This document shows, in pieces, positions 49,478-60,800 of a DNA stretch of 64,000 nucleotides. Position 1 is the stretch's first letter, and every line of letters begins with the position of its first letter. The DNA is taken from NCBI GenBank assembly GCA_964036275.1, contig OZ038438.1, positions 13,534,720 to 13,598,719 of the forward strand. Direction: 5' to 3'. This DNA comes from Litoditis marina. Taxonomy: Eukaryota > Nematoda > Chromadorea > Rhabditida > Rhabditidae. The notes under the pieces were generated by a model. The model did no database searches and was not told the origin of the DNA. It saw only the letters and a program-made list of their open reading frames with translations. Both the position numbers and the translations under genes were made by a program.

Positions 49478-52400
49478 TTATTCATCGCATGCATTTGCGA
49501 AGTACACCATATCAAGTGACTCCAACTCTTTTCCAGCGATTTTCTGAAAAATAAAACTTTCTATTAATCTATTTTCCTCTGCGTCAACGAAGAAAAACAA
49601 ATAACATAAATAACTGAACACTCACCTCTTTCAGGTAGTCCACGAGATCGGTGTTGCTCTTGTCGAAAAACGTTTGCGGATCTCGGACTAGTAGCGCCGC
49701 TTCATTGCACGGACCTAGGAAAAGTGAAGTCATTTAAAGTGATGTTTTTCGAAACGTAAAAATAACTGTGAAACAGCCTATGTGAAGTAGTCGCTGTGTA
49801 CTGTAGTTCACGAAAAGAACACCTCAGAAAAGCGGTTTGGTGCACAGAGAAAGACCCCAATAATATTCTATTCAGGAAACTATTTGAGCCGTGTACTACT
49901 TTATTGAGAGAATTACATAATCACACAAATTTGCTTCCACTTTGAGTTCTACTGTATGAATTCTGAAGATGTTATGGTGTGCCTATTTTTTCAACAATTC
50001 AAAATTGAGATTGGAACGCTCGACTCACCATCAGCACTGGTGACCAGCATGTACTCGTATGATTTTTCACCACCCGATCGCAGCAGGCAAACTGAAACAG
50101 AACATTACAATGTGCAGTAACGAGTAGACAAGTAAATTTTCTATATTATAAAAAAATATAAATTTTATTCAATTTTTCGAACAGTTCACAGTAGAGGCAC
50201 AGTAACTTTTCTACCATTTCTTTCTCATTTCAATCTCATCAGTTCACGGATATGTTCTACCCCGCGAATTTAGTATGTGTTTCAAGGTGATCTATTGAAT
50301 CTGTTTTAGACAAAGTTAAAAACTAACTTGGGGCGCTGAACAGTTCTCCTCTGTAGTTCTTGAACTGTACTCTCGTGGTTCGGTGATCAATCGAAAGTGC
50401 GGATCCTCTCAGCTGGATTGATAATGTTAAATCTGATTAAATAAAACGGACAATTCTTGATAATGCCCAATGGTCAGAGGTCAATCTGGTTCTCAAATTT
50501 TCTTTATTTTCTATGTGGGTTTACAACTATTCTTGGGCTACACTGATATACACCTCTTCTCTTGGAGGTGGAGCAGTTACGAGTTACCTCTCGGCTGTAA
50601 CCAAACACTATTTTATTTCTTCGACTTCTGTATTATTTCTGTATTATTTCCTACGGAAGGGGAAATTAAAAAAGGTGTTAACACTCTGAGAGTTTGATTT
50701 GTTGATTTGTTAGCCTCACTGATGCTCACATATATAATGTAGCACTTAACCAACCCTGTTCAACCTATTTGATGCACTTGTTCGGAACTCCATGTTTATT
50801 CGAGCTTCTTGCGCAGCAACTGACTGTTTCGGGGAGGAAACTGCAAGCGGAATTTTAACTTGATAATGATACCAAACACGAATTTGTGAAGAATATCATA
50901 AGAAGTGTCACACACAACCAAAACTTGACTTTCATTGTACAGTTTGTGTGTTATACAACTGAAAATGGTTGTCTGCCAACACTCTGACTGTCATGTCAAC
51001 TATCACAGAAAAAAAACTCTTCTTCTCTGTCAACGGCAAACTTTCCATCGGTCATGTGCTCACCTTTAACTTGCTTAATTTTACAAGAATGCACTGAGAA
51101 TGATTTAATTGTACCTTCGACGCTGGAGCACTGAAGGGAGCTCGGGGAGCTGAGATGCAGGACGTCCGTCAGTTTTTCGTACAGTCTTCCCAGCAGTCCT
51201 TCCGAGGCAAGAGCTACCACCCAGCGACCCTGTAATTTTGCAGCCTTTTCGAGAAAATAACGAGGAAGAGTGCTGAGTTAATGTTTTTCAGCCTCAATAC
51301 GGGTGATGCGACCGGCGATCCAATGTTTGACGACACGAGTACGTGCCACCCTTAGAGGATGAGCTGCTTATTCGACCGTATGTTTTTAGGCACTGAAAAC
51401 GAAAACGGGATATACAGTATCCTGCCCGCGTACGTATCAAACAGTCGTATAGAAAATGCTTATTTGTTGCGAACGCTAACCTGCATTCTGTCCATTGAGA
51501 TTCGCGTACATTCACACTTGGATGAGAATTCCTCATCCTCACTGAAAAAACTTCATTTTTCTACTACGTTTCTCACTGTTCTTCTTCTATAAATAGGCAT
51601 TTGTCTGAATTGACAAATCGCAAAGTTGTTTTTCAGGTTTCTCGCCCTGTTTCAAACAGTAACTCAAACTTCAAACTGTTTCAAACAAACTAGTTTTTTT
51701 TTCTATGGAAATTCAACTAGAAATCAAACGAGTGTAGATCTAATAGGTGCCAACTGTCAAGTGACCGTTCTGGCTCAATAACACATATTTCAGCGACATC
51801 GCTGTGAACAAAATACTACCTGGAGATCTGAGTGGAGGCAGGGATGATGGGTCTGCCAACAGGAGCAAACCTAAAAAATAAAGTTAGTGATACCTTGGGG
51901 AAAAGTAGTATGTAACCAAAAACAAGGTGTATGACTGCCGGGGTTAGTGCGGAGATACTTGTATTTCGGTTTATGGAGGGAGCAGCTGTTTTCCGTACAA
52001 TAAACATGACAGTCAAAATTTGAAGAAGGGTCTGTTCGGATAAATTATATTCTTTTTCTGAATCTGACCTTAATGAGCTGCGTGCTGGGGAATGTGATCG
52101 AGTTGATTTCGTCCTTGGCTGAGCCGTGGTTGGTGTAGGCAGCTGTACTGTCTGCAAAAACGACAATCAGTAGGTGTTACCTTACGTTTTACAAGAAACT
52201 GTCAACGTCTTTATAGTGCGTGCGGAATTCATGAAACATCCGCCTCATATGAGCCTCGAACCGGGCCTAAAAGTTGGGAGACATGAATGTTAACCACTAT
52301 GCCAATTAGACTGATAGGAACGTTGTTGACGAATCGTATATATGTGTTCCTACACAGCACAATGTGCGATATACAGTATACCCCGCCTTTCTTTGAGCGA

Positions 52401-55400
52401 CAGCTAAAAGAAGTGATTGCATGACTCTTTTCTCCAACTCCCAGCGCCTTTTTGACGCCAACAACACCTTCACACAACACTCAGTGATACGGGAGAAAAA
52501 TAAAGCTTGTATTGTATTGTATTGTATATGTGTTTTCTCTCAATATTTTCTGACACTTTGCTATCACACTCGGAAAACTGCTGCTGCGGATAATAAGACA
52601 ACACTCAAACTTCGTTCCTGTATACCACAGAGTTGACAGAACAGGTAGGAACCCCACTCTAGCGATATTTGCGCCATGATGTAATTGAACGTATAAGTAT
52701 AAAGCGTGGTTCAGAACACTGCTAATAACCCGTGAGATCTACCGCAATATACCATGCGAATGTGTAGAAAAGTAACTAAATCTTCGTTGTAGTTTGATCT
52801 CAATTGTCGCCATGATTTCAGAGTTTTGACCGCAATGGAACTGGATCAAACTACAAACACAGCGGAATAGGAAACATACACCGAGTATGCTTGCTTTAAT
52901 AAAAACTCTATATTGACAGTGCCAGAACCTACCGTTTGTGTCTTCCATTCTTCTTCCACTGCCTGCTGCATTGGCTCCACAACCATGGGTGGCGACGTAG
53001 GCTTCTCCATCTTGAAATAAAAGTCAATAACCGAAATCATAAACCAAATAGAGCTGAAATGATGCAACTCTGTTGAAACCACTCTCTATGAATTGGACTC
53101 GAACCTGGCCAATTTCAGTAGAATACAATCGGTTCTTAGTCTTAGAAAAAGAATATATGGAAGAGAGATATTACCAATGTAGGATATTGACCAAGATTCA
53201 TCTCGGGAAGATTGATTGGAGGAATCCCGGTGGGCGACTATAATTTCCAATTAAAATATTGTATGTTAACAAAGTTTAAAAAAGTTCTACTTTGTTGAAA
53301 TGATTGTTTCGGTCTACGAAATGTCCAGATTCGTACTACGACGGCACGTTTTACACTTCCACTGCTATTTTCAATTACGACTCACGTCAGGCATCGCAGT
53401 GAGATTCCACGAGGAAAGCTGTTCTCTCAGCTGTGCTTCCATTTTCAGGCGACGACTCTCGAGTTCTTGTTCCTGAAGCAAAACCGAAAGTGAACTATTG
53501 AGAAATATGTTTGAACTTTGAGTATATTCGAAAATCGACCGCGTTTGTTTTGTTGGCTGAAGGAGGGTACTTATAAACGGACTGCTCTCTAAATGGTATT
53601 CTCGGAATGATTCCTGTGCTTAGTAAACGGGTTGCAGTTTCTGACATTTTTCGCTGATCAATTTGATGACAGATTTAAATCAATCGTTTCAGAACTACCT
53701 TTTTCCTCAATTCGCTTTCCATCCGTTTTTGCATGTCAATTCGTTTTCTCTGCTCCTGCAGTTCGGTTTGAAGAACCTGTAAAATCAAAATTAATGATTG
53801 GTCAAACAGGAGTTTTGTTGAAAACGGTCTTTTTTCTAATGTTCGAAACACCCACCTGGAGCTGTTTTCTTTTCGCAATGAACTCCTTCGTTTGTAGACT
53901 TTCTTCGTAGGTGCGCAGAATGTTTTTCAATCGACGGACGTCCTGAGAAAATATGTATCAAAGTTATTTGATTGGTTAAAATGTAGAAAAATCAGTTCCC
54001 AGTTGAATATTGTTTACCTCAACAGACATTCCTTCAGGTCCTCTGGTGCGAATATTGGTGACAACCTCATCTATTGCCGGGTCTAGAGCACGCTCCTGGA
54101 CGAAACCGGGTGGACTTCCGAAAACGTCCAGTGTATCTACAAAGTACTTTTTTGCAACTTCAGGCTTTGATTATTTTCATAACATAAACTATAATGTATA
54201 GTCAATTGCAAAGTCGTCGCGTGAAACAAGTTGAAACAGCGGAACTAAGAAACGTGCAATGATAAAGTGCACGATGCCTCATTAGAATGCTAACTTTACG
54301 TTAATATACAAGTATATCAATTATAGTTTATCGATAATCAAATTCAATATTTAGTTAAATTAGAACACCAACTAGTGGTTTTGTATGGTAAAGAAGAACG
54401 TATGCTGACAAACCGAATTTTTGAGGTGCTCTTCTTAGAAGCTTGTTGACTTCGTTCACTCTGCTCGGATCGATGTTTGCCATATTCAATGTACTTCCAA
54501 AATCATCCATAGGTCGTGATCGGTGAAGCTATCAAACAGAAAATTCAATTCTGAGGCTTGAATAGTCGATTTCTCCGATCTCTATCGTATTGTTGTGATA
54601 AATAAGTTTGTGTGGCATGTCCATTATCGCAATTAAATATGATTACAATCTGTTTTAAGAAAAACGTTTGATGAAATTATTGTCAACTCACTGCATTTGT
54701 TCTTACTTCGCCTCTCAGCTTATTCAACACTTCCTCGGCAATCTGAAATTACAAAACTAGTTTTAAAAGTATGAAATGTGCCACCGAACTATTAGCATTT
54801 GAATACACAATCATGGTTCGGATTTGTTCATTAATAAACTATTGTTAAAGTTGTTAACCTTCTCTGAGGTTGGAGGCGGCACAGGAGTCGTAGGCGGTTT
54901 CTTGGTCGAAAACTGACCTTCCAGGTGATGTTTCCTGAAATTGTACGTTACAATACGAAAACTATGTTTGGTTTCTCCGAATTGAAACAAATGAAAAACA
55001 TTCTAACCGGATAAAATCGTCAAAATCGACTCGGTGTCCATCCACAAGCATGACTTGTTCAGTGGTCGGCTTCGGTGTTGTAGTCCTTAAATTAGTCGAT
55101 TATTGCGCGGAATTCTGCCAAAAAAAACTAGAAACTAGTTTCTTTCAGGAAAACTCACAAAAAGCTGAGCAGAGAGCTATTCCTCCCAAACAGGCTGCCT
55201 TTCACATTGCTTCTACTTCCATTGCTTCTCAAATTCGATGCCATACCACCAGACATGGCATCTAAATTGCTCATCACTTCAGTTTTGTTCAAACCCAGAT
55301 CAGGCAGAACTTCTTCGGCAACCTGAAACACACCAGTCGTATGTGATATTCGGAAACAACTCGACATATTGATTTGTTTTCTATCACTACCCAATGTTTA

Positions 55401-56146
55401 AAACGAACCATTTTCCAAGTGTTTAATGGGTTGAAAAACAATAAGTTATAAAGCATATTATTCTAGTGGAGTACTCGAAAAACACGGTTTTGATTTCATT
55501 CTAGTCATCTTAGAGAACGATTTGTTTAAATCTATTTGTATTACTACGTTGTAATGTACTGTACTCACTCCTATAGGATTGACGACAAGTTGACTGATCA
55601 GTCCATCTCCCAACACATTGGAAATCATGTTTCTGTAATTAAAGTGGATGTACATATGTAAGATAATCGAACTTTTGGAACTTGAAGCTAGGAAACTTTG
55701 TAACAAAGCTCACTTGTCATGAGATGGTTAACATTAATCAACCGACTCAAACAAAGTCAATAAATACCTTTCATGAAAGGGGCCTATTCGTCGAAACAAC
55801 ATTTGTCTGGTAAGTTTGGGTTAAACACTTCCGTGGCAAGTTCAAAATGCGGGTGAACGAATAAAACATTGCAGTTTTTTTATACATTGAAATTGCCGTT
55901 TTATGACAAATATGCACTGGAATGCAACTACAAACTTAGCAGGATCAAGGTATATAGTTTTCGCCCGTTTTCTATAGGGCAATTCTTAGCGACCACTCAC
56001 TTCAAGCCATCGTTCTGTCCTGTCATTCCATCCTGAATGACCTCGGGCAGACTAGACATCAGCCTCTGGGCTATCAACATGTGAGGCGGAGGTCCCTCCG
56101 TGTCAGCTAAGATCCCACAGAAGAGAGTGCATAATAGGATCCTCAT
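49478..56146 (-). CDS. Secreted coiled-coil protein with lipocalin-like C-terminal domain
   Basis: Family not firmly recognised. 21 exons in transcript order: 56146-56001, 55632-55569, 55322-55159, 55085-55008, 54934-54859, 54742-54692, 54528-54414, 54136-54018, 53942-53856, 53776-53699, 53472-53386, 53237-53175, 53010-52933, 52151-52069, 51870-51820, 51272-51064, 50840-50765, 50407-50328, 50091-50029, 49714-49626, 49543-49478; 640 aa, closing in frame. Signal peptide MRILLCTLFCGILA. N-terminal half has repeated (V/I)AEEVL motifs and a Thr/Pro-rich stretch. A charged coiled coil spans about 272-355. A Pro/Ser linker follows. The C-terminal about 190 residues carry the lipocalin-type LQGRW (462-464), scattered Cys, beta-rich MEFRTS, VQFKNY and YMLVTS, and a final DPQTFFDKSNTDLVDYL helix. 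It may bind a lipophilic ligand in the extracellular space. Exons 17 and 18 have weak splice evidence. The start is 4 nt behind an acceptor. Confidence 0.72.
52225..52320 (-). repeat. tRNA-like SINE fragment
   Basis: Minus strand TTGGCATAGTGGTTAACATT (A-box-like) followed by CCCGGTTCGAGGCTC (B-box-like). The stems do not pair as in a tRNA. Short flanking words GTCAACAACGTT and GACGTTGACA face each other. Lies in an intron of the coiled-coil/lipocalin-like gene. Confidence 0.4.
52789..52880. repeat. Short inverted-repeat element
   Basis: Arms TGTAGTTTGATC (about 52789) and GATCAAACTACA (about 52849) about 50 bp apart, followed by AACACAGCGGAATAGG. The same right half occurs near 32864 and, more diverged, near 11871 and 55924. 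A small interspersed family. Confidence 0.55.
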
Positions 56147-56159
56147 TGACCTGTTAACA

Positions 56160-57570
56160 TGTTAAATCTCAGAGTTTTGGCCGGTGAGAAATACAACTGT
56201 ACTCCACCGAATCTTCGACAAAAGTGAAACGACGAAATCAAGAACGCAATTTTCGCTGACTAATTTATCGTTTTTCTGTGCGTTTCATCTGAATTCCTAT
56301 TACATCTCAAAGTAGATTATGCCGATCGTGAACAAATATCAATCGGATGTGATCACTATGTGATAAAAGTCGACTCATTGAGGAAAACCATGTTATATGG
56401 TTTATACAGTGTAAGAGAAAAGACCGTGGCTTTCAACGCGAATTTCAAAATGAAGATGAACCGAATGACACCGAGACAATTGCGACATCTCAGATGAACG
56501 AATCTGAGTCACCTGAGTCGCCTCATGCTTCACTCCAAATCTATTGGAGTGAAGCATGAGGCGACTAAGGTGCTGAGCTGTATGTTTTGTACATAGTCGA
56601 CAAACTAATAGTTTAAAGATGTTTTTTTTTAACAGAAGACAATTGTACAGATAGAACAAGTATACAATATTTCATTTTCTAGAGCGTGAGGATGTTTAAC
56701 TTGTAACCGCCAATGAGGGAAATACCGTAGTATATTTCAAATAATCTAATATCTGACCAAAAGTCAGAAAAAGTAGGAAGGTAGGAGAAGAAGTCATAGT
56801 TCTGTTATTTTAATGTACGAGAATGTTTCCACTTTCTTTGTTGAAATTTAGAGTATGATTACAGCAGAAAACTAGGAACAACAAAGGTCCAACAGATGGA
56901 GAACAGCGAAATCACTGTTTTTGTCAAATATCCGAGTATGATTCGGCTCATCCAAGTATATAAAAGAAGTTCGATTTGCATTAGCGGAATGACGGTAATT
57001 GGGACACAACTCAAGTGAAACACCGCGATATATAGGTCGAATCTCACTTGCGACATTTTGAACGAGAAAGCGACAGCATGATAGTGAACGCGAGGTTATC
57101 TGTCCTGTCTTCCAGAAAGTCTAATAAAGAAAAAAGTATCGTCCAAAATCATATGTTCAAGTACGTAACATGAGGGTAATTGATTAAACTTCATTACCAC
57201 AAGTTGATGGAAACATTTGTTTGAACATAATTATAGATCCTCTTCATGCGATTGGACGAATTTAAACGAAAGGTTGGTATCAAGTTAGTACAACCACTTT
57301 AGGATACAACCACTCTCGTGTGCAAAAAGTGCTTCTTTCTGAAATGAACCTCGATTTTCGTGGTATTTCACAGTAGAAACGTTTTATCTGAAGATTCTAA
57401 ACCAGTGTATGTCCAGTTACAATTTTAGATCTCGGAAACAAGCTCAGAACATTGACTTCGGGTTGTGCTTCTGCATTCCATAACACTGAAGCATGCTTGC
57501 ACATTTTAACACCAGACTGAAATTTTCATTCGTATTCGAAGTTTGATCACAGGATAGACATGAGAATGAT
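56160..57570. other. Gene-free interval between coiled-coil/lipocalin-like and liprin-beta genes
   Basis: No exon supported. A short palindrome lies near 56502-56567, where GCCTCATGCTTCACTCCAA and its complement face each other. Should contain the promoter of the minus-strand gene starting at 56146. Confidence 0.55.
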
Positions 57571-57574
57571 AGCG

Positions 57575-57580
57575 TTTATT
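57575..57580 (-). terminator. Poly(A) signal AATAAA, liprin-beta gene
   Basis: TTTATT on the plus strand, about 320 nt past the liprin-beta stop codon at 57899-57901. A closer signal was not found. Confidence 0.35.
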
Positions 57581-57898
57581 TGCAGTAGGCACTTTGCAAT
57601 AGTTATAACAATCAAGCTCAAGATGACACTTTATAACTACAAATAATTTTGAAATACAAACACAAGATTTGATCAAGGTGAGAAAGACGGAGCGCGATTA
57701 TTATTAACAATTTGGTAAATCTTTGTAAAACGACGATAAAAATGATACTCATAAGATATGAGTGTTGAGCAAAAATACCAAACTGGGAAAACAAGTATAA
57801 TGAAAATAACTGATTATACAAACACGGGGTGCAATGATCTGGAATCATGGAAACAAACGATTTTCATAACTTATGTACCATTCAGATTATGCGTTCGA

Positions 57899-60800
57899 TC
57901 AGACGTTTGACGAATCAATTGAAGTTGTATCTGTATTCTGAAATTATTCAAATATAAGCGACAGCATGACGAAATTTTGGAGTGTTGGGAAAAAAACATT
58001 TAAACAACATACGAAACTGTGGCACAAGGCAATTTCTATAGGAAAAAGAAAAAGTACAGGAAAGTGTTTCTAAAGGCGTGTGTGTTATTGGATATGCCAT
58101 TTGTGATCATCTGAAACTTCAGGGTAAACGACGGAAGCATGGAGTGAGCAATGTTCATACTTTATGAATATAATCATAATAACTTACTTTAAGATACTGA
58201 TTATCTTGTTCTGCGGGGCAGACCAGTTCTTCTGGTTCCAAGCAAATCTCGTTCTTTGCCTTCTTTCTGGTCAGGGAGAATCCTTTCCTGACGGTCTGGA
58301 AAAAAATGAAGAAGTGAAAAATGAATAACAGAAAAATGAATAACAGTATGTGGTCCTCACGTGATATTCTTGTAGCACGTAACGTAACATGTGAGCGTGC
58401 GGGACTCACGCGGCATTGCGTTAATGATGTTTATAATGATGTTTAATGAAAAATATCTCAATGTATTATTTCTGATTTTATGAGTGAATAGTCTATGAAA
58501 AATTGTTAATCTATGAAAAATTGTTAATCTATGAAAAATTATAGAAAACGACCCATGAGGGAATTCACAATGGGAAACATTCACCTTTATTCGGTTACTA
58601 GGCGAGAGCTGAGGAAATGCACCAGCCGCCAAGAAATCTCGTTTCTCAGCAATGATCTTCTGACCCAATAGCTGGTTGAAATGAGAGGTGAGATGCCTTC
58701 TGAGCAGCGTTTTATGGGGCGGCATTTGCAGAATCTCCGCCAATGACTCTGCTGTGAATGTCGGCTCGTACACCTGGAAAACCCAATCTCATTATATATA
58801 GTTGAGAGCAACGGCAAACGTCAGAACTGTCAACCATGAGGCATATTATCGTCTGATTACAGACTTTGTGATTCCTCACTTTTCAATCATATTTCTCTAC
58901 AAATTAACTGTACATTGGAATCATTATTGTTATTGTTAATACTTTTTATATTATTATCATTATTATCACTGATTACTTTCAATAAGCCACGCGGCTTGTT
59001 GATTCTAATTCACGCAGAGTCTTTGAAACACGTTTCATCTAGTAAAACCTTGAAGTAATCACCATTAAAGCTCCGGGAGTACCGGCACATAGCAGGTTGG
59101 GTGTGAACTCGGCCAGATCAATTGTTCGCAGCCATTCACAGGTGGCCATGTGCGACCATCTAACAACGTGGTCGGCGCAGGGGTAGTTGGAGGTGAGCAC
59201 CTGGAAACAATATTATACTTGCTTCTATACTTACTCATTTTCTCGAAGGACGACAATTGCTAAATGAATACAAAATTCTCAGACGTAACCAAATCAATAG
59301 CCATGAGAACTACTTTCAAAACTCATACATAAGGAGGATCATTGTAAGAATATTTTTCTAATCATAAATGACATATGCAACTACAATTTACATGAATATG
59401 ATTTCAACCTTGGTAAACATCGAGTACTGTAAATTCATTCGTTGTACACGAAATGGAACCAGAGTGTGAATTACAATAACTACTGTTAATCATTTGCAAA
59501 AAGGTTGATCGGGATGTTCAACTCCATCCTAAACCAGCAAAAGCAGCGCTAGCATGATAGCGATATTCATTGATATGTCGAGTGTAGTTTGTAAAATTAA
59601 TAGTCTGCTGCGTAATTTATTTCCAAAAGTTCACATGAAGTTAGTGTAGTTTTAATCCTCCGTTAAATAAAAAAACTTACGGGATCGAATCGGCTGGCAA
59701 TACACGACGTTTTGAAGTTATTGTTTCGCAGATGTTGTATGCTTCTTGCGATGGTCATGTAGTGATGAGAATTTGTTATCCTCAGCTGAAGTTTCGTTCA
59801 TTGTTTTATCGATTGGGAATTCATTCTATAGAGACCACTTGAATGAAAAATGATATCGAAATTGTCGAACTTCAAACTTGGAGTAACTGTACTTGATCCT
59901 GAAGCAAAAAAGTTCACAAAAAAATGTGATAGTACTATTTCAGACCTCAAATGATCATAACGCATCATTAAATGGTTAGCTTTGAGTTTTATGCAAATAT
60001 AACTTTTACTTAAATGTTTAACTTTACATTTCAGAAGACGTATATGCTTATATCGAATGGAGCTGATAGAACCCACCTCAACCATGTCAGCAGCGGTGAG
60101 CGCAAGTAGCATGGAACCGTCGAGAATGTTCTCAGATGCAACGTCTTTGTATTGGGGAAGTCCAATATCTTCCAACCATTTCAAAGTCTGAAAGTACAAA
60201 ATAAATTATTCAGGAAACGGAAAAAAATAATCATAGTGTAGTTGGGGATAAACAATCACTTTGAATATAGGAGTTGCCAACTGTTTAGCGAACTGATTTT
60301 TATGCCTAACTGAGCTCCAACTATTTTTGAAAGATGTTTACCTGGTGTACATCCCACTTCGAACAAGGCTCGTTCACATCCTCTTCTATGTTGCGCAAAA
60401 GTATCCGCAATCGCTTTCGATGGAGAGAATTGCGAATGTTTAACACCTGAAACAGCGAATATGAACGATAAATCACTGTTGAATCAGGATACACTCAGAG
60501 AACGTAGAAACACACAGCAACAAAGTCGATGAAATGTCGATTAACTACTACCATCTTGGAAATAAGGAATGAAGTCCCTCATAAAAAAAACAAATGGGTA
60601 ATTTTTCTTCTGAAAATAATCACATGGACAATTGATCGAAGTGAATCATAGCAGAACAAACGTACGGATTCGAGTTCAGCCATGCTGAGGTTCAATAGAT
60701 GTCTGCCACTTCTGGCGTTCTTGGCAACGTCGGGTACGTACTGGGCGAAACCGACTTCTCCCATCCATTCACACAGCTGATCTTGTCTGAAAACCCATTT

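Noticed and set aside
51301..51363. Candidate exon SSSSKGGTYSCRQTLDRRSHHP before the lipocalin-like exon
   Set aside because: Phases fit, but the following intron would be only 28 nt, too short to splice. Exon 51870-51820 joins 51272 in phase without it.
52225..52320. True tRNA gene on the minus strand
   Set aside because: A- and B-box-like motifs are present, but acceptor, anticodon and T stems do not pair. Called a SINE fragment.
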